From contig JAFGTJ010000458.1 of NCBI GenBank assembly GCA_016934195.1, forward strand, positions 1 to 46,985: DNA of 46,985 nt, written 5' to 3'. The notes under the pieces were generated by a model, which saw only the letters and a program-made list of their open reading frames with translations, was not told the origin of the DNA and did no database searches. Below are positions 34,838 to 43,298 of the stretch, one piece after another. Numbering within the stretch: the first letter of the stretch is position 1; each line of letters begins with the position of its first letter. The stretch is from Anaerolineae bacterium. Its GTDB lineage: Bacteria > Chloroflexota > Anaerolineae > Aggregatilineales > Aggregatilineaceae. The position numbers and the translations under genes are program-made.

Positions 34838-36094
34838 ATGCAAACACGAACGTGTCCAGAGTGTGGGCACGAAAATCTGCAGCGCGCAGTGTTTTGTTTT
34901 CAGTGCGGGTGTAACCTGGACGAACCGCCGGTTGTGCGTGGTATTCACCGCGACCGTCGGCATGTTGAAGACGCGATGCGATATGTGAAAGGGCGCGAGA
35001 GCAGGCTGGAGCGCGATATTGTGGAGCATCTGCGGCAGGCCAAAGCCAAGCTGCCGCCGCCGATTGACAGCACACCTGTGACCTGTCTCCGGTGTGGCAC
35101 GTTGAACAAGCCATTGGCCGGGTACTGTATTGGTTGTGGCGCGACTCTCTCGGTTCCCGATCAAATAAACACGGTCAATCTGGTGCCGCGCGCGGCGGCG
35201 CTGAGTGATGTGGGACAGGTGCGCGATAACAACGAGGATCGTGTGGGGATGTGGGCGCGGCATGGCGTGCTGCTGGCGATGGTAGCCGATGGGATGGGCG
35301 GCGCGGTAGCCGGGGAGGAAGCCAGCCGTCTCGTGACGGAAGCGATTCAGGCCGATTTTTTGGGCGAAGCGCGCGGCAGCGAAACGTTAAGTGATCTGGC
35401 GGAAGATGAAATTTCCGATAAGTTGCGTCAGGCGGTTCGTCGCGCCAACCGTGCCGTAATGTACCAGGCGAACATGAATCCTGAGTTGCAGGGCATGGGA
35501 ACGACGATCACCCTGGCGTTTGTGCGCGACAACCGGGTGGTGATTGCGCATGTGGGCGACAGCCGGGCCTATCTGGTGGATGGGAATGAAGGTTGGATTA
35601 ACCAGATCACCGACGATCATAGTTTTGTCGAGGCGCTGTTGGCTTCCGGCCATATCACGCCGGAACAGGCGGCAGTACATCCGATGCGCAACGTGCTCTA
35701 TCGCGCGCTGGGACAGGTCGATGATACCGAATCGGACCTGTACAGCCGCAACCTGACGGCAGGTGATTGGCTGATTCTGTGCTCGGATGGTTTGACCCGG
35801 CACGTATCTGCTACCGAGATCGCCGAACAGACGACCAGCGGACAGTCGCCGGACCAGGTGGCCCAGGCATTGGTTGATCTGGCGAACCAGCGTGGCGGCG
35901 AGGATAACATCAGCGTGGTGGTCGTCTTGATGGAGAGCGCTGAGGATATCGAACCGGAAGCTCCGCCCGATCCGACTTTATACCGGCAAACGGATATTGG
36001 ATTATATCAGGCTCCCGGCGCTGAGGGCGCAGAGCGCAGCACAACAGAATTGGACGTTATCAAGCCTGATGACCAGGGTGATCGCCCTGAATAG
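34838..36094 (+). CDS. PP2C-family Ser/Thr protein phosphatase with two N-terminal zinc ribbons
   Basis: SDVGQVRDNNEDRVGM, VADGMGGAVAGEEAS, VAHVGDSRAYLV, LILCSDGLTRHVS, GGEDNISVVVV. Ribbons CPECGHENLQRAVFCFQCG and CLRCGTLNKPLAGYCIGCG. ATG at 34838 after GGAGA. Confidence 0.94.
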   Translation: MQTRTCPECGHENLQRAVFCFQCGCNLDEPPVVRGIHRDRRHVEDAMRYVKGRESRLERDIVEHLRQAKAKLPPPIDSTPVTCLRCGTLNKPLAGYCIGCGATLSVPDQINTVNLVPRAAALSDVGQVRDNNEDRVGMWARHGVLLAMVADGMGGAVAGEEASRLVTEAIQADFLGEARGSETLSDLAEDEISDKLRQAVRRANRAVMYQANMNPELQGMGTTITLAFVRDNRVVIAHVGDSRAYLVDGNEGWINQITDDHSFVEALLASGHITPEQAAVHPMRNVLYRALGQVDDTESDLYSRNLTAGDWLILCSDGLTRHVSATEIAEQTTSGQSPDQVAQALVDLANQRGGEDNISVVVVLMESAEDIEPEAPPDPTLYRQTDIGLYQAPGAEGAERSTTELDVIKPDDQGDRPE

Positions 36095-36150
36095 TGCCTG
36101 TTAGAAAATCGCAGGGGGACCAGGGTACTAATGACAATGAAGATAGAATT

Positions 36151-36183
36151 GTGCTAACCTTGAATTAGCTCAAGGTTGAGCAC
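36151..36183. promoter_or_regulatory. Long inverted repeat upstream of the Flp-type pilin gene (candidate operator or 5'-UTR hairpin)
   Basis: GTGCT-AACCTTGA-ATTAGC-TCAAGGTT-G-AGCAC. Arms complementary over 13 bp with one bulged base; no following U-tract. Confidence 0.65.
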
Positions 36184-36215
36184 ATTGTCATCTAATCATC
36201 ATTGGAGGAATCATT

Positions 36216-36362
36216 ATGCTGTACCGTCCGCGTGAAGAAGGTCAGGGCCTCGTTGAGTACGCTCTGATCCTGGTGTTGGTCGCCGTTGTCGTGATTATCA
36301 TCCTGGCCCTGCTCGGCCCGGCCATCGGCAACATCTTCTCCAACATCGTCAACAACCTGTAA
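36216..36362 (+). CDS. Flp/Fap-type (type IVb) pilin, 48 aa
   Basis: Translation MLYRPREEGQGLVEYALILVLVAVVVIIILALLGPAIGNIFSNIVNNL. EEGQGLVEYALIL is a prepilin signature with a following hydrophobic helix. RBS GGAGGA at 36203-36208. Below the track's size cutoff. Confidence 0.9.
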   Translation: MLYRPREEGQGLVEYALILVLVAVVVIIILALLGPAIGNIFSNIVNNL

Positions 36363-36406
36363 GGTTGTCATCGGGACAGCCATTGGCGGCTGTCATAATA
36401 TTTGAA

Positions 36407-36438
36407 ACAAGCGCCCAATTCGGGCGCTTGTCTTGTTT
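36407..36438 (+). terminator. Intrinsic terminator downstream of the pilin gene
   Basis: ACAAGCGCCC-AATTC-GGGCGCTTGT followed by CTTGTTT. Confidence 0.85.
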
Positions 36439-36480
36439 ATGGTGCGAATGAATTAAGAATTGTGGTGTGGCAATAGCACG

Positions 36481-37887
36481 TTATTCGCCAAATACCAGTT
36501 CGATGTTGTCAATCCAGATTGAGCCAACCTGCGCGCGTTCCCAGTCTCCCAGGTCAAATACGAACCAGGCGATCTGAGCCGGATCGAACTCGTCTGGCCC
36601 GCCGTCAAACCACGCGGCTTTTGCCAGATCGTCCCAACTGATGAACAGTTCCGACCAGTCACCAACCGGCGCAGTTACTTCGATCTCAAAGGGAGCAGCC
36701 TGTCCGGGGTCGGGGTTGGCGGGATCGGCTACGGCCAGCGCGAATCGCATCACCAGGTCGGGTTGATCGGCCCACCAATAGAATCGAATCCCCTCGGCTT
36801 CCGACCAATTTTGGATCGCGGCAAAATTGAATCCGCAGCCTCCCCCGCTGTCAGCGGCCATGTCGAGCGTGATCCGCAGTGCTTGCTCGCTGTTGTATCC
36901 GCCCTGTTCCGACGTGCAGGTGAACGTGTTCACGGTGCCATAGGAGTGATCCCACCATTCGAGCTGTGTATCGCTGGTTTCAAAATCCGTGATGGTGTTG
37001 TTGTCCGGTGACAGGGGAACAGCCGCGACAGCGGGTTCACCCTGATCGGCTGGCTGGTCGTCGGGTTCGGACATGTCAGCGGCGTCGGATGGTTGGCCGG
37101 GCTGTTGTTCGTTCAGCGGAAGAGGTTCCCCTGGCGTGAAGTCCATAATAGCCTGGGACACGAAGTCCACAAAGACCGGGCCAACGGTCTGATTAGCGAG
37201 TGTATTCGGGTGGCTGTCCCATTCGTCCCCGCGATATTCGGCGCGCAAAAAGCCTTCTTCATCGGCCAACTGACTGAAGAAGTCAAACACATAGACATTC
37301 GGATGCCCGTCCAGGTATTCCGGCGATGTCAGGTATTCGGACCACTGCCGGGCGCGCGCAGCGCTGTCAGCATCGGTTTCATTGGGCACCAGCGGCGGCG
37401 TGGTGAAAGGAATAAAGAGCTTATCGGGATGCCGGCCCATCGCGTCACGGATGCTCAGAAAATAATGCTGGTATTCCTGGAACATCTCGTCACTGGCGAT
37501 ATGAGACGAGGGGAAACAGCTTTTGAAAATGATCACGTCAAATTCGAGCATGTGGCTGAGCGTGTTGCCGGGTGGATCGGTCACGGGCTGGTTAAATGTC
37601 TCGTACCAGCCATTGGGGTCGGTGTTGTCGCCGGGTACGTCCCAATTGGTGCCGAGATAGGCTCCGGCAGCGTTTATCAGACCCTCCTCGTTATAGCCGT
37701 GATCCCAGAATTCATAACTCTGCGCGGTGAAGGCTTCGCGCACCCCACCTTCCCAGATCAGGCCCGCGCCGGTGGAATGGTGCATAAAAATGATGCGGAT
37801 TGGTTCATCCTGGGCGGCGGTGGGGGAGATGAGAACCAACAGTAATAGGACGGCGAGTGCCGTGTACCAAAATCGGTGCCCCTTCAT
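36481..37887 (-). CDS. Secreted SGNH-hydrolase-like protein with C-terminal carbohydrate-binding-like domain
   Basis: Signal peptide (WYTALAVLLLLVLISPTAAQ), IRIIFMHHSTGAGLIWEGGV, late DSHPN motif. C-terminal jelly-roll-like region (FETSDTQLEWWDHSYGT...QVGSIWIDNIELVF). Confidence 0.65.
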   Translation of the reverse strand: MKGHRFWYTALAVLLLLVLISPTAAQDEPIRIIFMHHSTGAGLIWEGGVREAFTAQSYEFWDHGYNEEGLINAAGAYLGTNWDVPGDNTDPNGWYETFNQPVTDPPGNTLSHMLEFDVIIFKSCFPSSHIASDEMFQEYQHYFLSIRDAMGRHPDKLFIPFTTPPLVPNETDADSAARARQWSEYLTSPEYLDGHPNVYVFDFFSQLADEEGFLRAEYRGDEWDSHPNTLANQTVGPVFVDFVSQAIMDFTPGEPLPLNEQQPGQPSDAADMSEPDDQPADQGEPAVAAVPLSPDNNTITDFETSDTQLEWWDHSYGTVNTFTCTSEQGGYNSEQALRITLDMAADSGGGCGFNFAAIQNWSEAEGIRFYWWADQPDLVMRFALAVADPANPDPGQAAPFEIEVTAPVGDWSELFISWDDLAKAAWFDGGPDEFDPAQIAWFVFDLGDWERAQVGSIWIDNIELVFGE

Positions 37888-37957
37888 CAGTCAACCTCCA
37901 AATGACCCTGCGATTATGCTCACGGTACACCGTTCTGTATCTCTTGGCAAGGCAGCT

Positions 37958-38590
37958 TTATGGGTTTTTATCAGTGGACGCCGGGCGCTGGTCGAGTTTG
38001 AGGGTCGCTTCGCGCGCCTGGACGCTGTGGACCATTTTCAAAAACGCATCCAGCAATCCTTGAATTTCGCCATCCAGGGCTGATTCGGGGACTTGTTGCA
38101 GCGCTTGCTCGTAATTTCCACGTTCGAGTTGCTGGGTGGCGTCCAGAACGTTTTCAAGATAGGTCGTGGTATAACGCACGCGCTCTACCAACTCGCGCAT
38201 CATTGCCAGCCCGACCAACGGGCGCTCGTGTAGAAAGGCCAGAAAATCATCACGGTGCAGGATCAACACGTCGAGCGGTTCCGCTGCCGCCGCTGACGCC
38301 GAACGTGGTTTGCCATCGAGCATGGAAAATTCGCCCACCGTGTCTTCCAGGTGCCGGAGGGTTAACTCGCGGTCTTCCGCATCGCGGGTATAAATGCGTA
38401 CCCGGCCCGATAGAACGATATACATTGAATCGCCCGGCGCGCCTTTCTCAAATAACACCGCCCCCGCCGGGTACGATTGGCGGCGCATCAACTGGATCAA
38501 GGCCGCACGATCTTCCAGCGATACGCCTTTGAACAGGACTGAGTGTTCGAGTTGTACGGCCAGCGTGCCATCGTTTATGTTGTCATTCAT
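37958..38590 (-). CDS. Cyclic-nucleotide-binding-domain (CRP-like) protein, no HTH
   Basis: LFKGVSLEDRAALIQLM...GAVLFEKGAPGDSMYIVLSGRVRIY...VGEFSMLDGKPRSASAAA. Confidence 0.88.
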   Translation of the reverse strand: MNDNINDGTLAVQLEHSVLFKGVSLEDRAALIQLMRRQSYPAGAVLFEKGAPGDSMYIVLSGRVRIYTRDAEDRELTLRHLEDTVGEFSMLDGKPRSASAAAAEPLDVLILHRDDFLAFLHERPLVGLAMMRELVERVRYTTTYLENVLDATQQLERGNYEQALQQVPESALDGEIQGLLDAFLKMVHSVQAREATLKLDQRPASTDKNP

Positions 38591-38617
38591 GCGATTATCG
38601 GTTATCTCGCGCGTTTA

Positions 38618-40354
38618 TTAAGCGGTTCCGGTGCGGATAGTTTGTTCCCGTTCGTGTAATTTGCTCGCCGCCGCTGAGAAAATGTCCTCAACCAGCATGA
38701 CTGTTTGCTCGGATATTTCGTCTGGTTCCAGCATGATCTCGCCTGTCATGTGGGTGTCGGTGGTTTGAACTGCCGCGTAATTGCCTGCGCTGATCTGCGT
38801 CATCCAATTAACGCCGATCTCGACCGATGTGGTCGTGAATCGCACTTTTTCAGCCAGGTATTGGAGCATTGCCAGCACGACTTTCGGGCGGCTCTGGATG
38901 AACCGGATGAAGACTTCACGCTGAAGCACCAGCACTTTAAGCGGTCCGTTCGCGCGCGCGCTGGCCGAACGGGGTCGCCCATCCAGCAGCGAAAATTCCC
39001 CGACCACGCTTCCCGGCTCGAAAGTGCGCAGCGGTTTTTCCTGGCCTGCTTGATCGCGCACAAAAATGTCGATTTGCCCGTCTTCAATCAGGTACATGGC
39101 ATCGCCTTTTGCGCCTTCGTGAAACAGCAGTGTGCCGTTGTCAAAGCTTTGAACCGAGATGGCGCGGCTCAGGTTTTCCAGATTTGCTAGCGATACGTTT
39201 TTGAAAATCTGGATATGGCTCAGGCGTTGGGCAAATGCGGCCAACTGCTCCGGCGTGAAGGTTTCGGCCAGTTCCGAGACGCGCATGAACATATCGAAGG
39301 TATGCACCAGCGTCGGATCGGATCGCGCCAGTTCCTCATTGAGTGCTGTTTGCATGGTGGCATCATCACCGGGGAAAACGGTTTGCAGAAACAGGCGGAC
39401 CGGCGCGTTCAGCGTGTTTCGGGTGCGCTCGATCTCGGCACGATACTCGGTAATTTCCGCCAGCCACGCAGCGCGAAGACGGTCGCTGACCGGGCTGCTG
39501 AGATTGTTTTGCAAAATACCGATGTTAGCCTGGACCACGAGCAAGTGGCGAATCAGGGTGATATGCTCCGTCCCGAAGAATTCGCCCAGTTCTCGAAAAA
39601 TCGTTTCCATCGAGGCCACGCCCAGTTGTTGGACGGCTTTACGTTCCCCGGTGGAGACATCCAGGTCCAGTCCCAGAGTGTGGGAAAACCGGCGTTTCTC
39701 CTCTAACAAGCCCTGGTTGATCTGCCATGCGATCAGCACGCCGCCGCCGATGCCGGTACCGACCGCAACCAACAGTAACATGATGCCGTTTAATTCGCTG
39801 ACGACGTTGTTATAGATGACGTGCAGTGCGATAGCGAGTCCGATACCCAGGACCGGCCACACGTTCCGGCGGGCGGCGGTGGTGCGGCGCAGGCGGCCTA
39901 ATGACAGCCCGACTAACCCGCTGGCGGCGGCGTGCATCAGCGAAGTGGATAATGTGCGGCTGATCGCAGTGCCGAGCACGGCGCTGCCCGATCCGGGCAG
40001 GTACACGAACAGGTTTTCCGACAGCGCGAATCCCATCCCAACCGCGATACCGTAGATTGCGCCGTCCACGATGTAGCGAAAACTCGGCTGGCGGATCAGA
40101 TACAGCAGGATCAGCGACTTTAGAATTTCTTCGATAATGGGAGCCGTGATTTTGGTCAGGGTTTCGTAGCTTAGCCCGGTATCAATCACAGCGTTGTTCA
40201 CCCATACCGCGATCTGGTATGCCGCAACCGCGCCCCATGCCGCGCATAACAGGATAGTATTGGCTTTCCCGGTGCCAAACACGTCCAGCGTGATGAACAG
40301 GTAGATTACCAGCGCAGGAATGATGATGGCGATAAGGTAGGCGGCAATCGTCAT
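38618..40354 (-). CDS. PrsW-like intramembrane protease fused to C-terminal cyclic-nucleotide-binding domain
   Basis: N-terminal multi-TM with APIIEEILKSL, GMGFALSENLFVY, TSLMHAAASGLVGLSLG (PrsW-type EE/E/H motifs). C-terminal IFKNVSLANLENLSRAI...LLFHEGAKGDAMYLIEDGQIDIF...VVGEFSLLDGRPRSASARA. Confidence 0.85.
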   Translation of the reverse strand: MTIAAYLIAIIIPALVIYLFITLDVFGTGKANTILLCAAWGAVAAYQIAVWVNNAVIDTGLSYETLTKITAPIIEEILKSLILLYLIRQPSFRYIVDGAIYGIAVGMGFALSENLFVYLPGSGSAVLGTAISRTLSTSLMHAAASGLVGLSLGRLRRTTAARRNVWPVLGIGLAIALHVIYNNVVSELNGIMLLLVAVGTGIGGGVLIAWQINQGLLEEKRRFSHTLGLDLDVSTGERKAVQQLGVASMETIFRELGEFFGTEHITLIRHLLVVQANIGILQNNLSSPVSDRLRAAWLAEITEYRAEIERTRNTLNAPVRLFLQTVFPGDDATMQTALNEELARSDPTLVHTFDMFMRVSELAETFTPEQLAAFAQRLSHIQIFKNVSLANLENLSRAISVQSFDNGTLLFHEGAKGDAMYLIEDGQIDIFVRDQAGQEKPLRTFEPGSVVGEFSLLDGRPRSASARANGPLKVLVLQREVFIRFIQSRPKVVLAMLQYLAEKVRFTTTSVEIGVNWMTQISAGNYAAVQTTDTHMTGEIMLEPDEISEQTVMLVEDIFSAAASKLHEREQTIRTGTA

Positions 40355-40454
40355 AGAAATGCCTCGTGGTGTTCAGGATTGATACCTTCAATTTTAGCTG
40401 ATTGTGTTGTGGTATGCATGGTGTTAATTATTTCTAAGAATGCGCTGAGAAACA

Positions 40455-40483
40455 TTGACAAGGATACACTAAACTCCTAGAAT
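40455..40483 (+). promoter_or_regulatory. Near-consensus sigma70-type promoter for dnaJ/cbpA-like gene
   Basis: TTGACA (40455-40460), 17-nt spacer, TAGAAT (40478-40483), 40 nt upstream of ATG 40523. Confidence 0.65.
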
Positions 40484-40522
40484 GCGATCAGGTGGTGTAG
40501 ATTGGATCAACAGGGTCTGGCT

Positions 40523-41482
40523 ATGGACTATGTAGACTACTATAAGGTACTGGGCGTTGATCGCGGCGCATCACGCGAGGAGATTAAGAAGGCGTACCGC
40601 CGCTTGGCCCGCCAGTATCACCCCGACGTGAATCCCGGCAACAAAGAAGCCGAGGAAAAATTCAAGGCGATCAACGAAGCTAATGAGGTGCTGTCCGACA
40701 AGGACAAGCGCCAGAAATATGATCAACTCGGCCAGAGTTATCACCAGTGGCAGCAGATGGGCGGACAGCCCGCTGGCTTTGACTGGTCGAATTGGATGTC
40801 TGGGCAGTCTGGGCAGCCTGGGCAGCCGGGCGGCTTCCGCGTAGAATATGCAGACAGTAGTATGGGCGGCGGCGATTTCTTCTCGGATTTCTTCCGCTCG
40901 ATGTTTGGTGGTGGTATGGGACAACAAACACGCTCCGATCCGCGTGGGTCGGGCAGGCGGGCGGCGCGCGGCCAGGATTTGGAGGCAGTGGCCCAGATTA
41001 CGCTGGAGGATGCGTATCACGGTACGATACGGACCGTTCAAATCGGACAGCGCCAGCTTACTGTGAACATTCCACGCGGCGCGCGCGAGGGTACACGGGT
41101 CCGGCTGCGCGGTCAGGGCGAACGCGTGTATGGCGGCGGGCAGCCCGGCGATCTGTTCGTGATCGTGAGCCTGTTGGAGCACCCGGTTTTTACGCGGGAC
41201 GATGATGATCTCCACCTGGATTTGAAGGTGCCGGTTTATACGGCGGTGTTGGGAGGGTCGGTCCGTGTGCCAACCCTGGACGGTGATGTGACGCTGCGCA
41301 TCCAACCCGGCACGCAGTCCGGCCAGAGTATCCGGCTGCGCGGCAAGGGAATGCCACATTTGCGGGGACACGATACACAGGGCGATTTGTACGCGCATGT
41401 GTTGGTTCAGGTGCCGACCGACCTGTCAGAAAACGAACGGCGGCTTTTTGATCAGTTGCGCCAGATGCGCGGCGCTGAGTAG
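40523..41482 (+). CDS. DnaJ/CbpA-type J-domain co-chaperone (no zinc finger)
   Basis: [40 protein letters not shown] (J-domain with HPD), Gly-rich region, C-terminal DnaJ_C ([33 protein letters not shown]). Confidence 0.93.
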   Translation: MDYVDYYKVLGVDRGASREEIKKAYRRLARQYHPDVNPGNKEAEEKFKAINEANEVLSDKDKRQKYDQLGQSYHQWQQMGGQPAGFDWSNWMSGQSGQPGQPGGFRVEYADSSMGGGDFFSDFFRSMFGGGMGQQTRSDPRGSGRRAARGQDLEAVAQITLEDAYHGTIRTVQIGQRQLTVNIPRGAREGTRVRLRGQGERVYGGGQPGDLFVIVSLLEHPVFTRDDDDLHLDLKVPVYTAVLGGSVRVPTLDGDVTLRIQPGTQSGQSIRLRGKGMPHLRGHDTQGDLYAHVLVQVPTDLSENERRLFDQLRQMRGAE

Positions 41483-41549
41483 GATTGTTTATTGGCACTG
41501 TCGTGAGTGGACGAACCGGATAGTGAAACCAGATTGAGAGGACGACTAC

Positions 41550-42884
41550 ATGGGTTGGGACTTTGACGATTTTGAACCGGTAGAGGATGATGAGCCAGCA
41601 AACAGCCGAGGGCGGTTTCTCAATTTTCTGATCGGCGCGGCAGTGGGTGTGATTACGTTGGTGCTTATCACGTCGCTCGTATTAACGACTGTGGCGCATC
41701 TGTTGATGGATGACACACCGGTACGCCGCTCTGTGACGCGCGACCAGCCATCTCAGGCTGACTTGGTGAACGCGAACTATCGCCCCAGTAATTGGGTAGA
41801 GCCAAACCTCTTTCAGATCATCACGCCGACGCCGGTCGCGCCGGATGTGGTTGTGCAGGCCGACGCGGAACATGCGCTGCTCATTAACATTTATGAGCGG
41901 GTTAATCCCTCCGTTGTCAATATTGAGGTTGTGAGCCGGTTTCACAGCGACACCGACGTGATTGACAGCAGCGGGTCGGGGTTTGTGCTGGATATGGATG
42001 GTCATATTGTCACCAACTCGCACGTCATTCGTGAGGCGAATGAAATCCTGGTGACGTTTTATGACGGCTATGTCATCGAGGCGCAGATCATCGGTGTGGA
42101 TGATTACAGCGACCTGGCCGTTATCCGGGTTGATCCGGCTCGCAGCCCGTTAGTGCCGGTGATGTTGGGGGATAGCAACACGTTGCAGGTCGGCCAGCGG
42201 GTGATCGCCATTGGCAACCCGTTTGGGCTGGACGGCAGCATGACGGTCGGCATTGTGAGCGCGTTGGGGCGGTCGCTGCCGTCGGCGCAGTTGCTCGATC
42301 CGAACAGCTATGCTGGCTACAGCAACCCCTCGATTATCCAGCTTGACGCGGCGGTGAATCCCGGCAACTCCGGCGGGCCGCTGCTGGATTCTTACGGCCA
42401 GGTGATCGGCATCAACACCGCGATACGGACGGAAAATGGCGTATTCCAGGGGATCGCGTTCGCGGTGCCGGTGAACACCATGAAGCGCGTGGTTCCCCAG
42501 TTGATCCAGACCGGGTTTGCCGAGTATTCCTGGTTGGGGATTCAAAGCCCGCCGAATGAGCTTGGTACCAGCGTCGCGGCCCTGGCGGACGAACTGGGCT
42601 TCCCGGTCCGCAGCGGAGTCATGGTCAGTCAGGTTGTAGCGGATTCCCCGGCGTACCGGGCCGGGTTGCAGGGCGGAACTGAGGAAGTGCAGGTGCGCGG
42701 AGTTTTTGTGCCGACCAACGGTGATATCGTCGTTGCCATCAATGGGATGATGGTGCATGATATTGACGATCTGACCGCGTTCCTGGTGGAAAATACCTCA
42801 CCCGGTGATACCGTTGTGCTGACCATTGTGCGCAATGGGCAGACATTGGACGTGGATGTAACGCTAGGGGTGCGGCCCCGGTAA
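41550..42884 (+). CDS. HtrA/DegP-family trypsin-like serine protease with PDZ domain
   Basis: Triad motifs VTNSHVI, DYSDLAVIRV, NPGNSGGPLLD. C-terminal PDZ (GVMVSQVVADSPAYRAGLQGG...GDIVVAINGMMV). N-terminal TM. Confidence 0.95.
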   Translation: MGWDFDDFEPVEDDEPANSRGRFLNFLIGAAVGVITLVLITSLVLTTVAHLLMDDTPVRRSVTRDQPSQADLVNANYRPSNWVEPNLFQIITPTPVAPDVVVQADAEHALLINIYERVNPSVVNIEVVSRFHSDTDVIDSSGSGFVLDMDGHIVTNSHVIREANEILVTFYDGYVIEAQIIGVDDYSDLAVIRVDPARSPLVPVMLGDSNTLQVGQRVIAIGNPFGLDGSMTVGIVSALGRSLPSAQLLDPNSYAGYSNPSIIQLDAAVNPGNSGGPLLDSYGQVIGINTAIRTENGVFQGIAFAVPVNTMKRVVPQLIQTGFAEYSWLGIQSPPNELGTSVAALADELGFPVRSGVMVSQVVADSPAYRAGLQGGTEEVQVRGVFVPTNGDIVVAINGMMVHDIDDLTAFLVENTSPGDTVVLTIVRNGQTLDVDVTLGVRPR

Positions 42885-42900
42885 GCGCGGAGGTGACAGC

Positions 42901-43224
42901 ATGAACGACTCCATTCCCTGTGACGACGAACCGTGTTATACCATCGGTGTAGTGGCGCGAATGGTCGATCTGCATCCTCAAACCCTGCGCAATTACGAGC
43001 AGGGGGGGTTGGTTATTCCCCAACGCAGCGCCGGGAACATTCGCCTGTATTCTCAGCGTGAGGTCGAGCGTTTGAAGAAGATCAACCGGCTGACTCAGGA
43101 GTTGGGCGTGAATCTGGCCGGGGTGGAGGTTATTCTGCGTATGACCGACCAGATCGAAATGCTGCAAATCAAGTTGAGCCTGTTACAGCAGCAGCTTAAT
43201 ACCGAGCGAGAACGGCGCGCTTGA
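42901..43224 (+). CDS. hspR: MerR-family heat-shock regulator, HspR-like
   Basis: CYTIGVVARMVDLHPQTLRNYEQGGLVIPQRSAGNIRLYSQREVERLKKINRLTQELGVNLAGVEVILRM; located after dnaJ and htrA homologues. Confidence 0.85.
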   Translation: MNDSIPCDDEPCYTIGVVARMVDLHPQTLRNYEQGGLVIPQRSAGNIRLYSQREVERLKKINRLTQELGVNLAGVEVILRMTDQIEMLQIKLSLLQQQLNTERERRA

Positions 43225-43247
43225 AGTACAGGATTATGATACGATAA

Positions 43248-43275
43248 CCTGGCATCGTGGGATGCCGGGTTTTTT
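43248..43275 (+). terminator. Intrinsic terminator downstream of hspR
   Basis: CCTGGCATC-GTGG-GATGCCGGG followed by TTTTTT. Confidence 0.85.
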
Positions 43276-43298
43276 ATGCCGACAGGAGCGAGTTTATT

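Noticed and set aside
36156-36177. HspR-associated inverted repeat (HAIR) upstream of the pilin
   Set aside because: CTTGA and TCAAG half-sites are present, but the spacing is 6 nt; in HAIR (CTTGAGT-N7-ACTCAAG) the same half-sites are 11 nt apart.
40800-40835. Short 9-nt direct repeats (gggcagtct/gggcagcct/gggcagccg) in the dnaJ-like gene
   Set aside because: They encode the Gly-rich linker ([11 protein letters not shown]) normal for DnaJ proteins; not a mobile or CRISPR repeat.
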